Below, piece by piece: positions 18,860 through 27,539 of a stretch of 64,000 bases of DNA; the stretch's first letter is position 1, and every line of letters starts with the position of its first letter. Location of the stretch: positions 1-64,000 of the forward strand of contig JACRLM010000085.1 of the NCBI GenBank assembly GCA_016235255.1, in the 5' to 3' direction. The notes beneath the pieces were generated by a model, which ran no database searches, was not told the DNA's origin, and saw only the letters and a list, made by a program, of their open reading frames with translations. The translations under genes were made by a program, and so were the position numbers. The DNA comes from Nitrospinota bacterium. Lineage in GTDB: Bacteria > Nitrospinota_A > UBA7883 > JACRLM01.

Positions 18860-19684
18860 TCAGGGGGCTATCTTGAAATTGCGTTTGAGCGGAGCCTTGG
18901 ACTTCGGCCCGAACCATTTGCCGAAAATCTTCGCCGCCTCGCCGCTCTTCTCCATCTCCAGAAGCGTGGTGTTCACAAGCTTCACCAGGTCCTCCTCCCC
19001 CTTGCGCATTCCAAGGCCGTACGGCTCATCGGATATCCCCACGTTGGGAATCTCGAATTCCGCCGGGTTGGCCGCCTTTGCCATGATGCCGGCCAGTATG
19101 GCCTCGTCCGTGGTCACCGCGAACACTTTGCCCTGCTGCAGCGCCAGGAACGCCTGGGGATAGTCGTCAAAGGCCAGCACCTTGGCGCCGGGAAGCGCCT
19201 TTTTCACGTTCTGCTCGGAAGTGGAGCCCTTGGCGGTGCCGATCTTCTTCCCCTCCAGGTCCGCAAGCTTGGCCACCGTCCCTTTTTTCACCAGGAATTT
19301 CTGGCCGGTGAGAAAATACGTGTGGGAAAAATCTATCTGTGTAGCGCGCTCCGGCGTCTTGGTCATTGTGGCGGCGATGATGTCTATGTTGCCCGACACC
19401 AGCTGCGGGATGCGGGACGCGGAGGTGACCGGCTTTAGCTCCACTTTCACGCCGAGCTTTTTTGCGATCGCCTTCACGAAATCTATGTCATACCCGGTGA
19501 TTTCCCGGGCGCTCTCGTCCACGAATCCGAATGGGGGAAGCGAGTCCTTCACCCCGGCGGTCAAAACACCTTTCGCCTTTATCGTTTCCAAAGCGCCCGC
19601 TGACGCCGGACTCCAGCCGGAAACGACCATTGCGGCGGACATGATCAGCGCAGATAATATTCTCATCCTCGAAAAACCTTTCAT
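18860..19684 (-). CDS. Polar amino-acid ABC transporter substrate-binding protein
   Basis: Periplasmic binding protein (SBP family 3) of 274 residues with a signal peptide ending near SPASAGALE. Family features are VLTAGVKDSLPPFGFVD, GYDIDFVKAIAKKLGVKVEL and the ligand-site Arg region SASRIPQLVSGNIDIIAATM. The specificity may be glutamate, aspartate or a related amino acid; the sequence alone does not decide it. The ATG start at 19684 shares one base with the stop of the ATPase gene, which indicates translational coupling. Confidence 0.92.
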   Translation of the reverse strand: MKGFSRMRILSALIMSAAMVVSGWSPASAGALETIKAKGVLTAGVKDSLPPFGFVDESAREITGYDIDFVKAIAKKLGVKVELKPVTSASRIPQLVSGNIDIIAATMTKTPERATQIDFSHTYFLTGQKFLVKKGTVAKLADLEGKKIGTAKGSTSEQNVKKALPGAKVLAFDDYPQAFLALQQGKVFAVTTDEAILAGIMAKAANPAEFEIPNVGISDEPYGLGMRKGEEDLVKLVNTTLLEMEKSGEAAKIFGKWFGPKSKAPLKRNFKIAP

Positions 19685-20421
19685 CAATAGTGCAGGGGGG
19701 AGAGCACCCGCTGCAGGAACGTTTTTGCCCTTTCGCTCTTCGGGTTCTTGAAAAACTCATCGGGGGGCGCGTCCTCCACTATGGAGCCGTGGTCCACGAA
19801 CAGCACGCGGTTTGCCACCTTGCTGGCAAAGCCCATCTCATGGGTCACCACCATCATGGTCATCCCCTGGAACGCAAGCCACTGTATCACGTCGAGCACT
19901 TCGGAGATCATCTCCGGGTCCAGCGCGGATGTGGGCTCGTCAAACAGCATTATCTTCGGCTTCATGGCAAGCGCGCGGGCTATTGCCACCCTTTGCTGCT
20001 GCCCGCCGGAAAGCTGGGACGGATAGGAGTCCTTCTTGTCGGCCAGCCCCACCGTGTCCAAAAGCTTCACGGCCTGCTCTTCCGCCTCTTTTTTGTCCGT
20101 GCCGCGGATAAGAAGCGGGGCCAGTGTGATGTTCTTCAGGGCCGTCAGGTGCGGATACAGGTTGAACTGCTGGAACACAAAGCCAATCTCCGCCCGCAAC
20201 GCGGCGATGTCCGGATGCGGCGAAGTGACCTCTATCCCGTCCACGACTATGGATCCCTCGTCCACGCTTTCAAGCTTGTTCACCGTGCGTATCAGGGTGG
20301 ACTTTCCGGAGCCGGAGGGGCCGCACACCACCACCGTCTCGCCCCGGTTCACATGCAGGTTCACATTGTCGAGCACTTTGAGCGCCCCGAACCTTTTGCT
20401 GACGCCGTTAAACTTGATCAC
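19684..20421 (-). CDS. Polar amino-acid ABC transporter ATP-binding protein
   Basis: The ATPase of the transporter, GlnQ-like, 245 residues. Walker A is GPSGSGKST, the Q-loop is [13 protein letters not shown], the ABC signature is [16 protein letters not shown], Walker B is [15 protein letters not shown], and the switch His is in VVTHEMGFA. It is the first gene of the operon ATPase, binding protein, permease, permease. Confidence 0.95.
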   Translation of the reverse strand: MIKFNGVSKRFGALKVLDNVNLHVNRGETVVVCGPSGSGKSTLIRTVNKLESVDEGSIVVDGIEVTSPHPDIAALRAEIGFVFQQFNLYPHLTALKNITLAPLLIRGTDKKEAEEQAVKLLDTVGLADKKDSYPSQLSGGQQQRVAIARALAMKPKIMLFDEPTSALDPEMISEVLDVIQWLAFQGMTMMVVTHEMGFASKVANRVLFVDHGSIVEDAPPDEFFKNPKSERAKTFLQRVLSPLHY

Positions 20422-20447
20422 CTTTAATCAGCCCGCACAACGTTGTC

Positions 20448-20535
20448 ATCCCGGAAGCCGTCCCAGGCTATCCGGGATCGCGCCTCGCTATTTAAAGTCC
20501 GGATGCCGGATCAAATCCGGCAAGACAGGACACCG
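20448..20535. repeat. Palindrome-rich intergenic element
   Basis: Between the Liv-type gene terminator and the ATPase gene lie two inverted repeats. The first has 8-bp arms ATCCCGGA/TCCGGGAT at 20448-20455 and 20471-20478. The second is a tight 7-bp hairpin GCCGGAT-CAA-ATCCGGC at 20505-20521. The mix of CCGGAT motifs resembles dispersed intergenic repeats of many bacterial genomes, but I see only one copy here. Confidence 0.4.
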
Positions 20536-20622
20536 GCGTGGCCGATGGCCCGCGCCGGAGTGAAAACACCGGGTATTCTAACACTTTCGCGGGAGTTTTA
20601 AGACATCCGGCCGAAGACATGG

Positions 20623-20656
20623 TAAAAAAAACGGGCGGATCAAATAATCCGCCCGT
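20623..20656 (-). terminator. Rho-independent terminator of Liv-type binding protein gene
   Basis: On the minus strand a perfect 10-bp stem ACGGGCGGAT/ATCCGCCCGT (20656-20631, six-base loop) is followed by eight T residues. It lies 27 bases after the stop of the binding-protein gene. Confidence 0.9.
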
Positions 20657-20683
20657 CTGATTAAGAACGTAGTCCGTTCCGGG

Positions 20684-21922
20684 TTATTTCTTCCTCGGAG
20701 CAAACTGGCTCTTGGCGACTTCCTTCGGCCATATCAGGTCCAAAGAATCGCCATGCCACTGCACCACATAGGTGTCCAGCTTGTTCTGGTTGACCTTGGA
20801 GCCGTAAGCGCCGAACTTCACCGCGCCAAACGCCGTCTTCACGTCCGTGGCGGCCAGGGCGGCCCTCACGTCCTCGGCACCGGTGGATTTGGCCCTGCCC
20901 AAAGCGTCCGCCAGCACGAAGGGAGCGGAGTAGGCCTCCACCACGTGGTAGGATATCTCCATTTCCTTCTTGCCATAGTACTTGTACTTCTGGTCTTTCT
21001 TGTGCTTTGCGCGGAACTTCGCGGCGAACTCCTTGGAGCCAGACAGGCCCAAAGCCTCGTCCCACAGGGTTGTGGACACAACGCCTTCGGCGTCGGCCCC
21101 GGCCTTGTCCTGGAACTCCGCGCCGGCGAACCCGGCGCCAGCGCCCGCGAACACCATCGGGTTGATGCCAAGGCTGATGGCTTCCTTCATGAGCGCCGGG
21201 GCTTCGGAAGCGTAGGCGACCATGTACACCACATCAGGCTTCGCCTGTTTGAGCTTGAACATGACAGGGTTGAAGGACTTGGCCTTGCTGTCAAAGCTTT
21301 CCTTGAACACGACGGACACGCCTGTCTCTTTGCAGACCGCCTCGAAAGCCTCGGCGAGGTTCGCGCCGAAAAGACGCTTGTCATAAACGATGCCGGCGGT
21401 CTTCGGTTTGACAACTTCGGTCAAAAACGACTTAAGCCCGTTGTTCCATTCGCTGGCGGGCTGGTTCATCCTGAAAACAGGGAACGACGCGGCGGCGGCG
21501 CCCTTGAAAGAAGCGAGCTCGGTGATCTTGTCGGCCGAACCGGTGTGAACCAGATACGGGGTCTTCGTGGCAACCGACACGGAAGCGATCTCAAAAGCCT
21601 CGTCCGAAGCGTAACCGCCGATCAGAGCGGTGACCTTGTCCTTTTCAACCAGCTGGTTGGCGGCGTTTTTCGCCACATAAGGCTTGCTCTGGGAATCCAC
21701 CACCACAGCTTCCAGCTTCTTGCCGCCCACGCCACCCTTGGCGTTGATTTCCTCGAACGCCATGTCAATGGCGGACTTTTCAAAATATCCCTCTTTGGCC
21801 TGGCTGCCGGTCAACGGCAGGATGACGCCGATCTTGATGGCGTCCGCCGCATACGCCGGAGCGGCGGCCATACACATGAATACGGAGAGTAATGCGTACA
21901 GCAATGCCTTGGTTTTATTCAT
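20684..21922 (-). CDS. Liv-type ABC transporter substrate-binding protein
   Basis: A periplasmic binding protein of the branched-chain amino acid/amide type (type I fold, LivK-like), 412 residues. A signal peptide ends at PAYAADAIK, followed by IGVILPLTGSQAKEGY. The family segments VVVDSQSKPYVAKNAANQLV and VTALIGGYASDEA are clear. I set the start at ATG 21922, which follows a GAGGA site; the reading frame runs further upstream but without family sequence. No Liv permease or ATPase gene is adjacent, and it has its own promoter and terminator, so it probably serves a transporter encoded elsewhere. Confidence 0.92.
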   Translation of the reverse strand: MNKTKALLYALLSVFMCMAAAPAYAADAIKIGVILPLTGSQAKEGYFEKSAIDMAFEEINAKGGVGGKKLEAVVVDSQSKPYVAKNAANQLVEKDKVTALIGGYASDEAFEIASVSVATKTPYLVHTGSADKITELASFKGAAAASFPVFRMNQPASEWNNGLKSFLTEVVKPKTAGIVYDKRLFGANLAEAFEAVCKETGVSVVFKESFDSKAKSFNPVMFKLKQAKPDVVYMVAYASEAPALMKEAISLGINPMVFAGAGAGFAGAEFQDKAGADAEGVVSTTLWDEALGLSGSKEFAAKFRAKHKKDQKYKYYGKKEMEISYHVVEAYSAPFVLADALGRAKSTGAEDVRAALAATDVKTAFGAVKFGAYGSKVNQNKLDTYVVQWHGDSLDLIWPKEVAKSQFAPRKK

Positions 21923-22344
21923 AATCACCGATCCTCTTCCCTCACTGAAATTGTTTGGTAACAAAAACCCGTCAAAATGCGCCGCCATGGCAGGCGCCGT
22001 TTTGATTTCAACGTATGCCCCGCGCGTTCCCCTTCCCGTCCGCATCCGGCCGGGCAAACCCCTATTGCGGGTAAAACCTGAGCCTTGCGCCCTCCGGCGC
22101 AAAACCAAATTTACGCGAACGAACGATACCGTATTTTGAAAGACAAGTCAAGCGAAGTGTTGGCTATCTAAATCATGTTAATTCCGGCAGATAACAGACC
22201 AAGCCGGCCCCGCCACAAGGCGCCGATGAAGCTTGAAATCTTTCATGCGAGCAAGCATAATTTAGACCCTGAACCGGGTTGCATGTTCAACTATATGGAT
22301 GCGCCAGAAACCGTGGCGTTTACAATGCCTCGTTTGAAATACAT
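21923..22344. other. Divergent intergenic region with leader of Liv-type gene
   Basis: About 420 bases between divergent genes. The right half holds the minus-strand promoter at 22123-22151; the left half would be a leader of about 190 bases for the binding-protein gene. In the leader a 7-bp hairpin TTGCGCC/GGCGCAA (22084-22101) is visible. I recognise no known riboswitch. The promoter of the SulP gene on the plus strand was not identified. Confidence 0.5.
22123..22151 (-). promoter_or_regulatory. Sigma-70 promoter for Liv-type binding protein
   Basis: On the minus strand TTGACT (22151-22146) and TATCGT (22128-22123) are separated by exactly 17 bp. The predicted transcript start is near 22116, giving a leader of roughly 190 bases. 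Confidence 0.65.
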
Positions 22345-24960
22345 ATGCCGGCTTTTTTGAATGGTCTTAGGAACGCCAACCTGAAGGGCGAGCTGACAGG
22401 AGCAATCTCCTCGTCATACCAGATGATCCCGTTCATCATAGCAAACGGCGTCATTGCCTTCGCCCCCCTGGGGGACAAATATCTGCCGGTGGGAGTCATG
22501 TCCGCCTTCGCAGGGGCGATAATCCTCAGCGTCCTGCACCCAGTCCTCGGGGGCGCGCCCGGCCTTATCTCCGGCCCCCACTCTGTCGCATCCATCGTCA
22601 TCGGCGCCATGTTCGCCCAGCTTACGGTCCATAATCACGACTTCATGGCCTCTTTGGATCCTGTTTCCGGCGTCATGGCCATAACGCTCCTTGCGGTAAC
22701 TCTGGCTGGTGTTTTCCAGTTCCTTTTCGGGTTTTTCCGTTTCGGCACACTTATCAAATTCATCCCGTACCCGATCCTGGCGGGGTATATAAACAGTTCC
22801 GTGGTCCTTATAGTGCTGGGGCAGACCCGCTCTTTTTTAAGCTTGAAGCCCCAGGATTCGCTGTCGGACTGGCTCATTCACATGGAAAGCCTGCATTGGG
22901 CCGATTTCGCCGTCGTGGCCGCCACGGTGCTGGCCATCGCCGGGGCCAATATCTTCAAGTCCAGGTTGCCGGCCACGCTGGTCGGCTTTTTCGCCGGGAC
23001 CGCCGCCTATCACACCTTCGCGGCGATGGGGGCCACTTTCGGGTCGGCCACTCTGATGGAGGTGTCATTCTCGGAGGCGGCGAAGGCCTATTCGTTCGAC
23101 TTCTTCGGCGGATTCGCCGCGCAGGAGGATTTCGACGTGGTGATCACCATCGTCCTGGCCTCCGTCACCATCGCGATGCTCTCGTCGGTGGAGTCGCTCC
23201 TTTCGCTGCTCAGCATCGGCTACACCACGGAGATTCCGTTGGACAGCAACAGGGAGCTTAAGACCTACGGCGCCACCAACGTCCTTTCAGGCCTCTCCGG
23301 AGGGCTTGCCGGGGGGAGCTATTTTTCCACCTCGCTGATCAATTACACCAGCGGAGGGAAAGGCGCCCTGTCCAGTATTTTCACCGGGCTGATCCTGCTT
23401 TCGGGGCTCATTGTGTTCTCCGGCGCGCTGGAGCTCATCCCCAAGACCGTGATCGCCGTGAACGTCATATACGTGGCCTTCAAGATTTTCGACAAGTGGA
23501 CGCTGTCGCTGATCGGCAAGGCTTTCCGCAAGGAGATTCTCAACAAAAGGGAGGCTGTCAACAACCTGGCCCTGATCTTCGCGGTGGTGATCGTCACGGT
23601 GGTGTTCAACCTGGTGGCGGCCGTGGCATCCGGCCTTTTCCTTTCGGCCATCATATTCATGGCGAAGATGAGCCGCTCGCCCATCAGGAGGGTGTACCAC
23701 GGAGATTCCGTCCGCTCGCGCAAGCGCAGGTCGGGCCATGTGATAAGCCTTCTGCAGGGGCTGGGAAGGAAGATCGTCATTTTCGAGCTTGAGGGCGCCA
23801 TATTTTTCGGCAGCGCCGATTTCGTGGCCCTGGAAGTGGAAAAGACCGTCAAAAAAGGCTCCCTGGCGGTGATAATCGACCTGAAAAGGGTGAAGGAGAT
23901 AGACAGCACGGGGCTTAAGATCCTCGACCAGTCGCACACCACGCTAAAGAAGAACCATAAACAGCTTTTCATAAGCGGCGTGAACGAAAAGAGCAGTCTG
24001 GGCCGGTTCTTCAAGGACATGGGGGTGATAGACTCCATCGGCCCGGAGAATTTCTTCGACGACACGGACATGGCCCTGGAGCGGGCGGAAAACCTGGCCC
24101 TCACCGTGCACATCGAATCCAAGTTCCTGGACTTCGTCAACGAACGGGTCAGCGTGGTGGCCCTGCGCGACCATTACACGGAAGAGGACGTAGAGGACCT
24201 GCTGGCGTGGTGGAACGAACAGGCCGGCAAGGGGATCCGGTATTTCCTGGTGAATCTGGAGAGCCTTACCGCGGTGGAGCCCTGGACACAGCTTTTCATC
24301 TGCCGCGCGTATTCCTTCGCCCAGAAGACCAAGGCGGGGCTGGGCCTTTGCCCGGTGGACGCAAGCGGCCCGATGCGGGAGGGGCTTGACCGGCTGGGGA
24401 TCATAACGCTTTTGGGGGAAGAGAACGTTTTCCCGTCGGTGGAAGCAGCGAAGATGGACAACCAGAGGCTCGTGGACCTTTTCGAGGAGGAGATGTTCAG
24501 CGAATATTTCCCCGACAACGTGATCCCGCTGGAAAAATCGGGGCTGTTCAGGGATTTCCCGCCAGAGGAAATAAACGTGTTCAAGAATTTCCTGAAGATG
24601 CAGCGCTTCGCCAAGGGGAGCGTGATCCTGCAAAGCGGCGAGAAGGCCGACAACATGTACTTTATAATAAGCGGGTTCGCCACCATATATATCAAGGCGC
24701 CGGAGACGGGGGCGGTCAGGCGGCTGGAGACGTGCGGGCCGGGGACTGTGGTGGGCGAGGGGATGATATACAGCAAGTCGCGCACCGCCAACGCCCGGGC
24801 GGACACGGACCTTGTGTGCTATTCGCTGACGCTGGGCAACTTCCGGAAAATATGCGATCAGTTCCCCCCGCTGGGGCTCAAGTTCTATCACAACATCGGG
24901 CTGGAGCTGACCGAACGGCTGCGGACGGCCAATATAATGGTGTCGCAGATAGAGCTATAG
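22345..24960 (+). CDS. SulP-family transporter with STAS and cyclic-nucleotide-binding domains
   Basis: An anion transporter-like membrane protein of 871 residues. The first 450 residues form the SulP core with 10 or more helices and the segment GLISGPHSVASIVIGAMFAQ. A STAS domain follows (about 465-570, with VIIDLKRVKEIDSTGLKIL). A further region (about 582-702) looks like a second, diverged STAS-like domain. The C-terminus (about 732-852) is a cyclic-nucleotide-binding fold with FAKGSVILQSGEKADNMYFI and GPGTVVGEGMIY. Transport may be gated by a nucleotide or a phospho-switch; the substrate is unknown. The start at ATG 22345 has no strong ribosome site; an upstream ATG at 22279 is possible. 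Confidence 0.85.
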   Translation: MPAFLNGLRNANLKGELTGAISSSYQMIPFIIANGVIAFAPLGDKYLPVGVMSAFAGAIILSVLHPVLGGAPGLISGPHSVASIVIGAMFAQLTVHNHDFMASLDPVSGVMAITLLAVTLAGVFQFLFGFFRFGTLIKFIPYPILAGYINSSVVLIVLGQTRSFLSLKPQDSLSDWLIHMESLHWADFAVVAATVLAIAGANIFKSRLPATLVGFFAGTAAYHTFAAMGATFGSATLMEVSFSEAAKAYSFDFFGGFAAQEDFDVVITIVLASVTIAMLSSVESLLSLLSIGYTTEIPLDSNRELKTYGATNVLSGLSGGLAGGSYFSTSLINYTSGGKGALSSIFTGLILLSGLIVFSGALELIPKTVIAVNVIYVAFKIFDKWTLSLIGKAFRKEILNKREAVNNLALIFAVVIVTVVFNLVAAVASGLFLSAIIFMAKMSRSPIRRVYHGDSVRSRKRRSGHVISLLQGLGRKIVIFELEGAIFFGSADFVALEVEKTVKKGSLAVIIDLKRVKEIDSTGLKILDQSHTTLKKNHKQLFISGVNEKSSLGRFFKDMGVIDSIGPENFFDDTDMALERAENLALTVHIESKFLDFVNERVSVVALRDHYTEEDVEDLLAWWNEQAGKGIRYFLVNLESLTAVEPWTQLFICRAYSFAQKTKAGLGLCPVDASGPMREGLDRLGIITLLGEENVFPSVEAAKMDNQRLVDLFEEEMFSEYFPDNVIPLEKSGLFRDFPPEEINVFKNFLKMQRFAKGSVILQSGEKADNMYFIISGFATIYIKAPETGAVRRLETCGPGTVVGEGMIYSKSRTANARADTDLVCYSLTLGNFRKICDQFPPLGLKFYHNIGLELTERLRTANIMVSQIEL

Positions 24961-24997
24961 GCGGTCAAACCTCGGATTGCGCGCTTTAGGAAAGTTT

Positions 24998-25576
24998 ATG
25001 GAATACGATGAAAAAGAGTTTCAGGCGCTTTACAAAACCTTTCAGCCAGCCATTCTGCGCTACCTTGCCCGGCTTGCCGGCGAGAATGAGGCCGAAGACC
25101 TTACACAGGAGGTCTTCATGCGTATCAGGCGCTCCATAGGCTCGTTTCGGGGGGAATCTTCCCTTTCCACATGGGTCTTCCGGATAGCGGCGAACGCCGC
25201 GCTGGACAAATTGCGAAGCCCGGCCTTCAAAAAACCGGCCCGGGGGCCGGAAGGCGATCCCGGACAGGATACCCCGGACAATGGGCCGTCCCCAGACCAG
25301 CGGCTTATCAGAAATGAGATGAACGAATGCATAAGGAGCTTTATCGAAAAGCTGCCTGAACAGTACCGCGACGTCATTGTCCTTAGCGAGCTGGAGGAGA
25401 AGAAAAACTCCGAGATATCCGAAATCCTCGGCGTGACGGTCGGCACGGTCAAAATAAGGCTCCATCGCGCAAGGGCCATGCTCAAGGAAGAATTGGCGTC
25501 CAATTGCAATTTTTATCAGGACCAAGGCAAAGGGCTTTCGTGCGACCGCAAGGGCGCGCTGAATATCACATTTTAA
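24998..25576 (+). CDS. ECF-type RNA polymerase sigma factor
   Basis: A sigma factor of 192 residues with sigma region 2 (FQPAILRYLARLAGENEAEDLTQ then EVFMRIRRS, residues about 10-75) and region 4 (LPEQYRDVIVLSELEEKKNS and SEILGVTVGTVKIRLHRARA). After region 4 there is an unusual tail with two cysteines (SNCNFYQD and LSCDRKG), which might bind metal or sense redox state. No anti-sigma gene is evident. The start at ATG 24998 is preceded by AGGAAAG. It lies 150 bp upstream of the CxxC protein gene, a plausible target or partner. Confidence 0.9.
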   Translation: MEYDEKEFQALYKTFQPAILRYLARLAGENEAEDLTQEVFMRIRRSIGSFRGESSLSTWVFRIAANAALDKLRSPAFKKPARGPEGDPGQDTPDNGPSPDQRLIRNEMNECIRSFIEKLPEQYRDVIVLSELEEKKNSEISEILGVTVGTVKIRLHRARAMLKEELASNCNFYQDQGKGLSCDRKGALNITF

Positions 25577-25727
25577 TTCCGCCCGAGCGTATCCTTTCCA
25601 TCCCCTCCCCCGTCTATAAGTTCAGAAATGCCGGCAATCCCGCGTAAACGCCATCCTGGCACGATACGCGCCGGGAGGAGCCGGCCCGGAACGAAAATGC
25701 AGCGGATGATTTTAAGGAGTGTGGAAA

Positions 25728-25982
25728 ATGGAAGAAAAGTTCAAGGAATTGATAGCCGTCGGCGCGTCGCTTGCCGCCAATTGCCACCCATGCCTGCGCT
25801 ACCACGCGGGAAAAGCGGCGGAACATGGGGCGGACGAGCTTGAAATAGCCCAAGCGCTGGAAATGGGGAAAGCTGTGCGCAAAGGCGCCGCGTCAAAAAC
25901 GGACGCATTTGCGGCGCAATTGACCTTGGCAGGCGCTCCGGCCAACAGCGCAAAGGAAGAGGGGTGCGGATGCGGTTCGTGA
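25728..25982 (+). CDS. Carboxymuconolactone decarboxylase-like CxxC protein
   Basis: A small protein of 84 residues related to the AhpD/carboxymuconolactone decarboxylase fold. The motif NCHPCLRYHAGKA carries the CxxC and the following His of AhpD-type active sites, which suggests a thiol redox or peroxidase-like role and not a decarboxylase. The C-terminus ends in a cysteine-rich GCGCGS, which may bind a metal. The start at ATG 25728 follows AAGGAG. It probably belongs with the ECF sigma factor upstream. Confidence 0.82.
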   Translation: MEEKFKELIAVGASLAANCHPCLRYHAGKAAEHGADELEIAQALEMGKAVRKGAASKTDAFAAQLTLAGAPANSAKEEGCGCGS

Positions 25983-26009
25983 CCGTTCACCGGCGGAAGG
26001 GGGCTTTGA

Positions 26010-27044
26010 ATGAAAATTAATCATTTAAAGCGCTATCCTGTCTTATTGGCCCTGGCGCTGCTGGCGATAACGGCCTCCTGCGCGATGTTCAGGGACATGC
26101 AGGCGATGAAAGCTCCCAGGTATGAGCCGGGAAAGCATAAAGGGGCGGCCTATTGCGGCGGATGCCACAAGGACATTTACGGCCAATGAGCCCAAAACTC
26201 CCGGCATGCGCTGGCCAACACCAGCGGCTCTTTTCACAGCGTGAGGGAGAAGCTTGAGAACGATTTCCTCATGGACTCGATTATGGGCGTTTCGATGTGC
26301 TACGCCTGTCATGGGCAGCGGGAGACCAAAGAGGGGGTGAATTGCGAGACCTGCCACGGCCCGGCCATAGAGGGCGATTCCATCGAGCAGACCCATTCAA
26401 AAAAATACAGGCCGGGAATGGCCGCAATGAAAAAGGCCGATTTTTGCGCCAAATGCCATGAAATGAAAAATCCCATGTCCGGCTCCGGGATAATGACCGT
26501 TCACAGCGAATGGCTCGATAGCCGGGCCGCCAAAGATGGAGTAACCTGCCAGGACTGCCACATGAAACAGGGGGTCAATGGGATTCGTTATCACGGATTC
26601 GACACCGCCACGCGCAACGTGAGGATATACCAGGATGATCTGGCCGTCTCGGCCGTCAAACTTGAATTTCCCCGGATAAGCCTGTTTTTGGAAAACCGGG
26701 TTTCCGGCCACGCGGTCCCCGCAAGCTGCGGCACACGGATATTGGCGATTCAAATCTCCCTGCGGGACGCCGATGGAAGAGAATTGCACAACATCACGAG
26801 CGTTTTCACCAAGAAAACCGAGCTTATGGGAGGGATAATGCCTTTCAGGGTGCTGGAAAACACCCAGCTTCAAAGCGGGGAAAAACGCCTTTTGGCCTTC
26901 GGCCTGCCATCATCGCTTCGCGGGCGGATCCGCGAGGCTGTCATCACGTTGAGGTTTTACGAAGTCCCTGACGAATATCACGGAGACTTGAAAATGGCCA
27001 ACTGGACAAGCGAGGCTTTTCTGGAACAAGAGATCATATTTTAG
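26010..27044 (+). pseudogene. Multihaem lipoprotein cytochrome c interrupted by in-frame TGA
   Basis: The frame starting at ATG 26010 encodes a lipoprotein signal (lipobox TASC, Cys24) and five CxxCH haem sites: CGGCH (49-53), CYACH (97-101), CETCH (112-116), CAKCH (146-150) and CQDCH (180-184). The last 150 residues form a beta-rich domain without haem sites. A TGA at 26187-26189 (codon 60) interrupts the frame between IYGQ and AQNSRHA. Related cytochromes carry Trp at that place (pattern QWxxSxHA), so a single TGG-to-TGA change explains it. Downstream sequence is otherwise intact, which suggests a recent mutation, a read error or readthrough. Confidence 0.85.
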
Positions 27045-27051
27045 CCCGGCG

Positions 27052-27495
27052 TCACTTCATCATGCCGCATATGGGGGCGAACTGTTCCAGATCGATAACG
27101 CCTTTGCCGGGTGTGATCCCAGTGAATTCCGGCCCGGCCCCGGAGATGTCCTCGTCCGGCCGCTCCAGGAAGGCGATGGTCATCATGTGGCGCTTTGGAA
27201 TCTCCTCAAGCTTGACAATGTAATGATACTGTCCGCGCTCAATGGCAAGTTTCCGTATGGAGCAAAGCAGGAAAAATGAAGAACCAACCGACGAACCGGC
27301 ATTGTTTATCTTGATCTCGATGACGGAAACTTGAGGGCGGCGCTCCGTCTCCTTGATGATGATGTCCATTTTTGAGTTCCCGGAGGTCTTGGAATCGGCC
27401 TCGAAAAGCCGCTCTCCCTGGCCGGACGCGGCGGCAAGAAGAATGAACGCCACGGCTGGAAAAAGCCTGGATACCCAATATTTTGCGCGGTTCAT
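27052..27495 (-). CDS. Hypothetical exported protein
   Basis: A 147-residue protein with an N-terminal signal peptide or anchor (SRLFPAVAFILLAAASGQG). The remainder looks beta-rich with a region of alternating hydrophobic residues (VSVIEIKINNAGS). I do not recognise a family. It converges on the broken cytochrome gene, with 7 bp between the ends, and lies 44 bp upstream of the minus-strand carboxylase gene. Confidence 0.5.
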   Translation of the reverse strand: MNRAKYWVSRLFPAVAFILLAAASGQGERLFEADSKTSGNSKMDIIIKETERRPQVSVIEIKINNAGSSVGSSFFLLCSIRKLAIERGQYHYIVKLEEIPKRHMMTIAFLERPDEDISGAGPEFTGITPGKGVIDLEQFAPICGMMK

Positions 27496-27539
27496 GGTGA
27501 GCGTTCTCCCGATGCCATCCTAAGCGGCTGCGCCCGGAT

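Noticed and set aside
22279..22344. Longer N-terminus for the SulP transporter
   Set aside because: The extra 22 residues have no membrane or family features, and no ribosome site is visible; the ATG at 22345 is preferred, though not proven.
26187..26189. TGA as selenocysteine or a reassigned codon
   Set aside because: Homologs have Trp here, not Cys or Sec, I see no SECIS-like hairpin next to it, and many genes in the window end in TGA (for example nadB and the amino-acid transporter ATPase), so the standard code applies.
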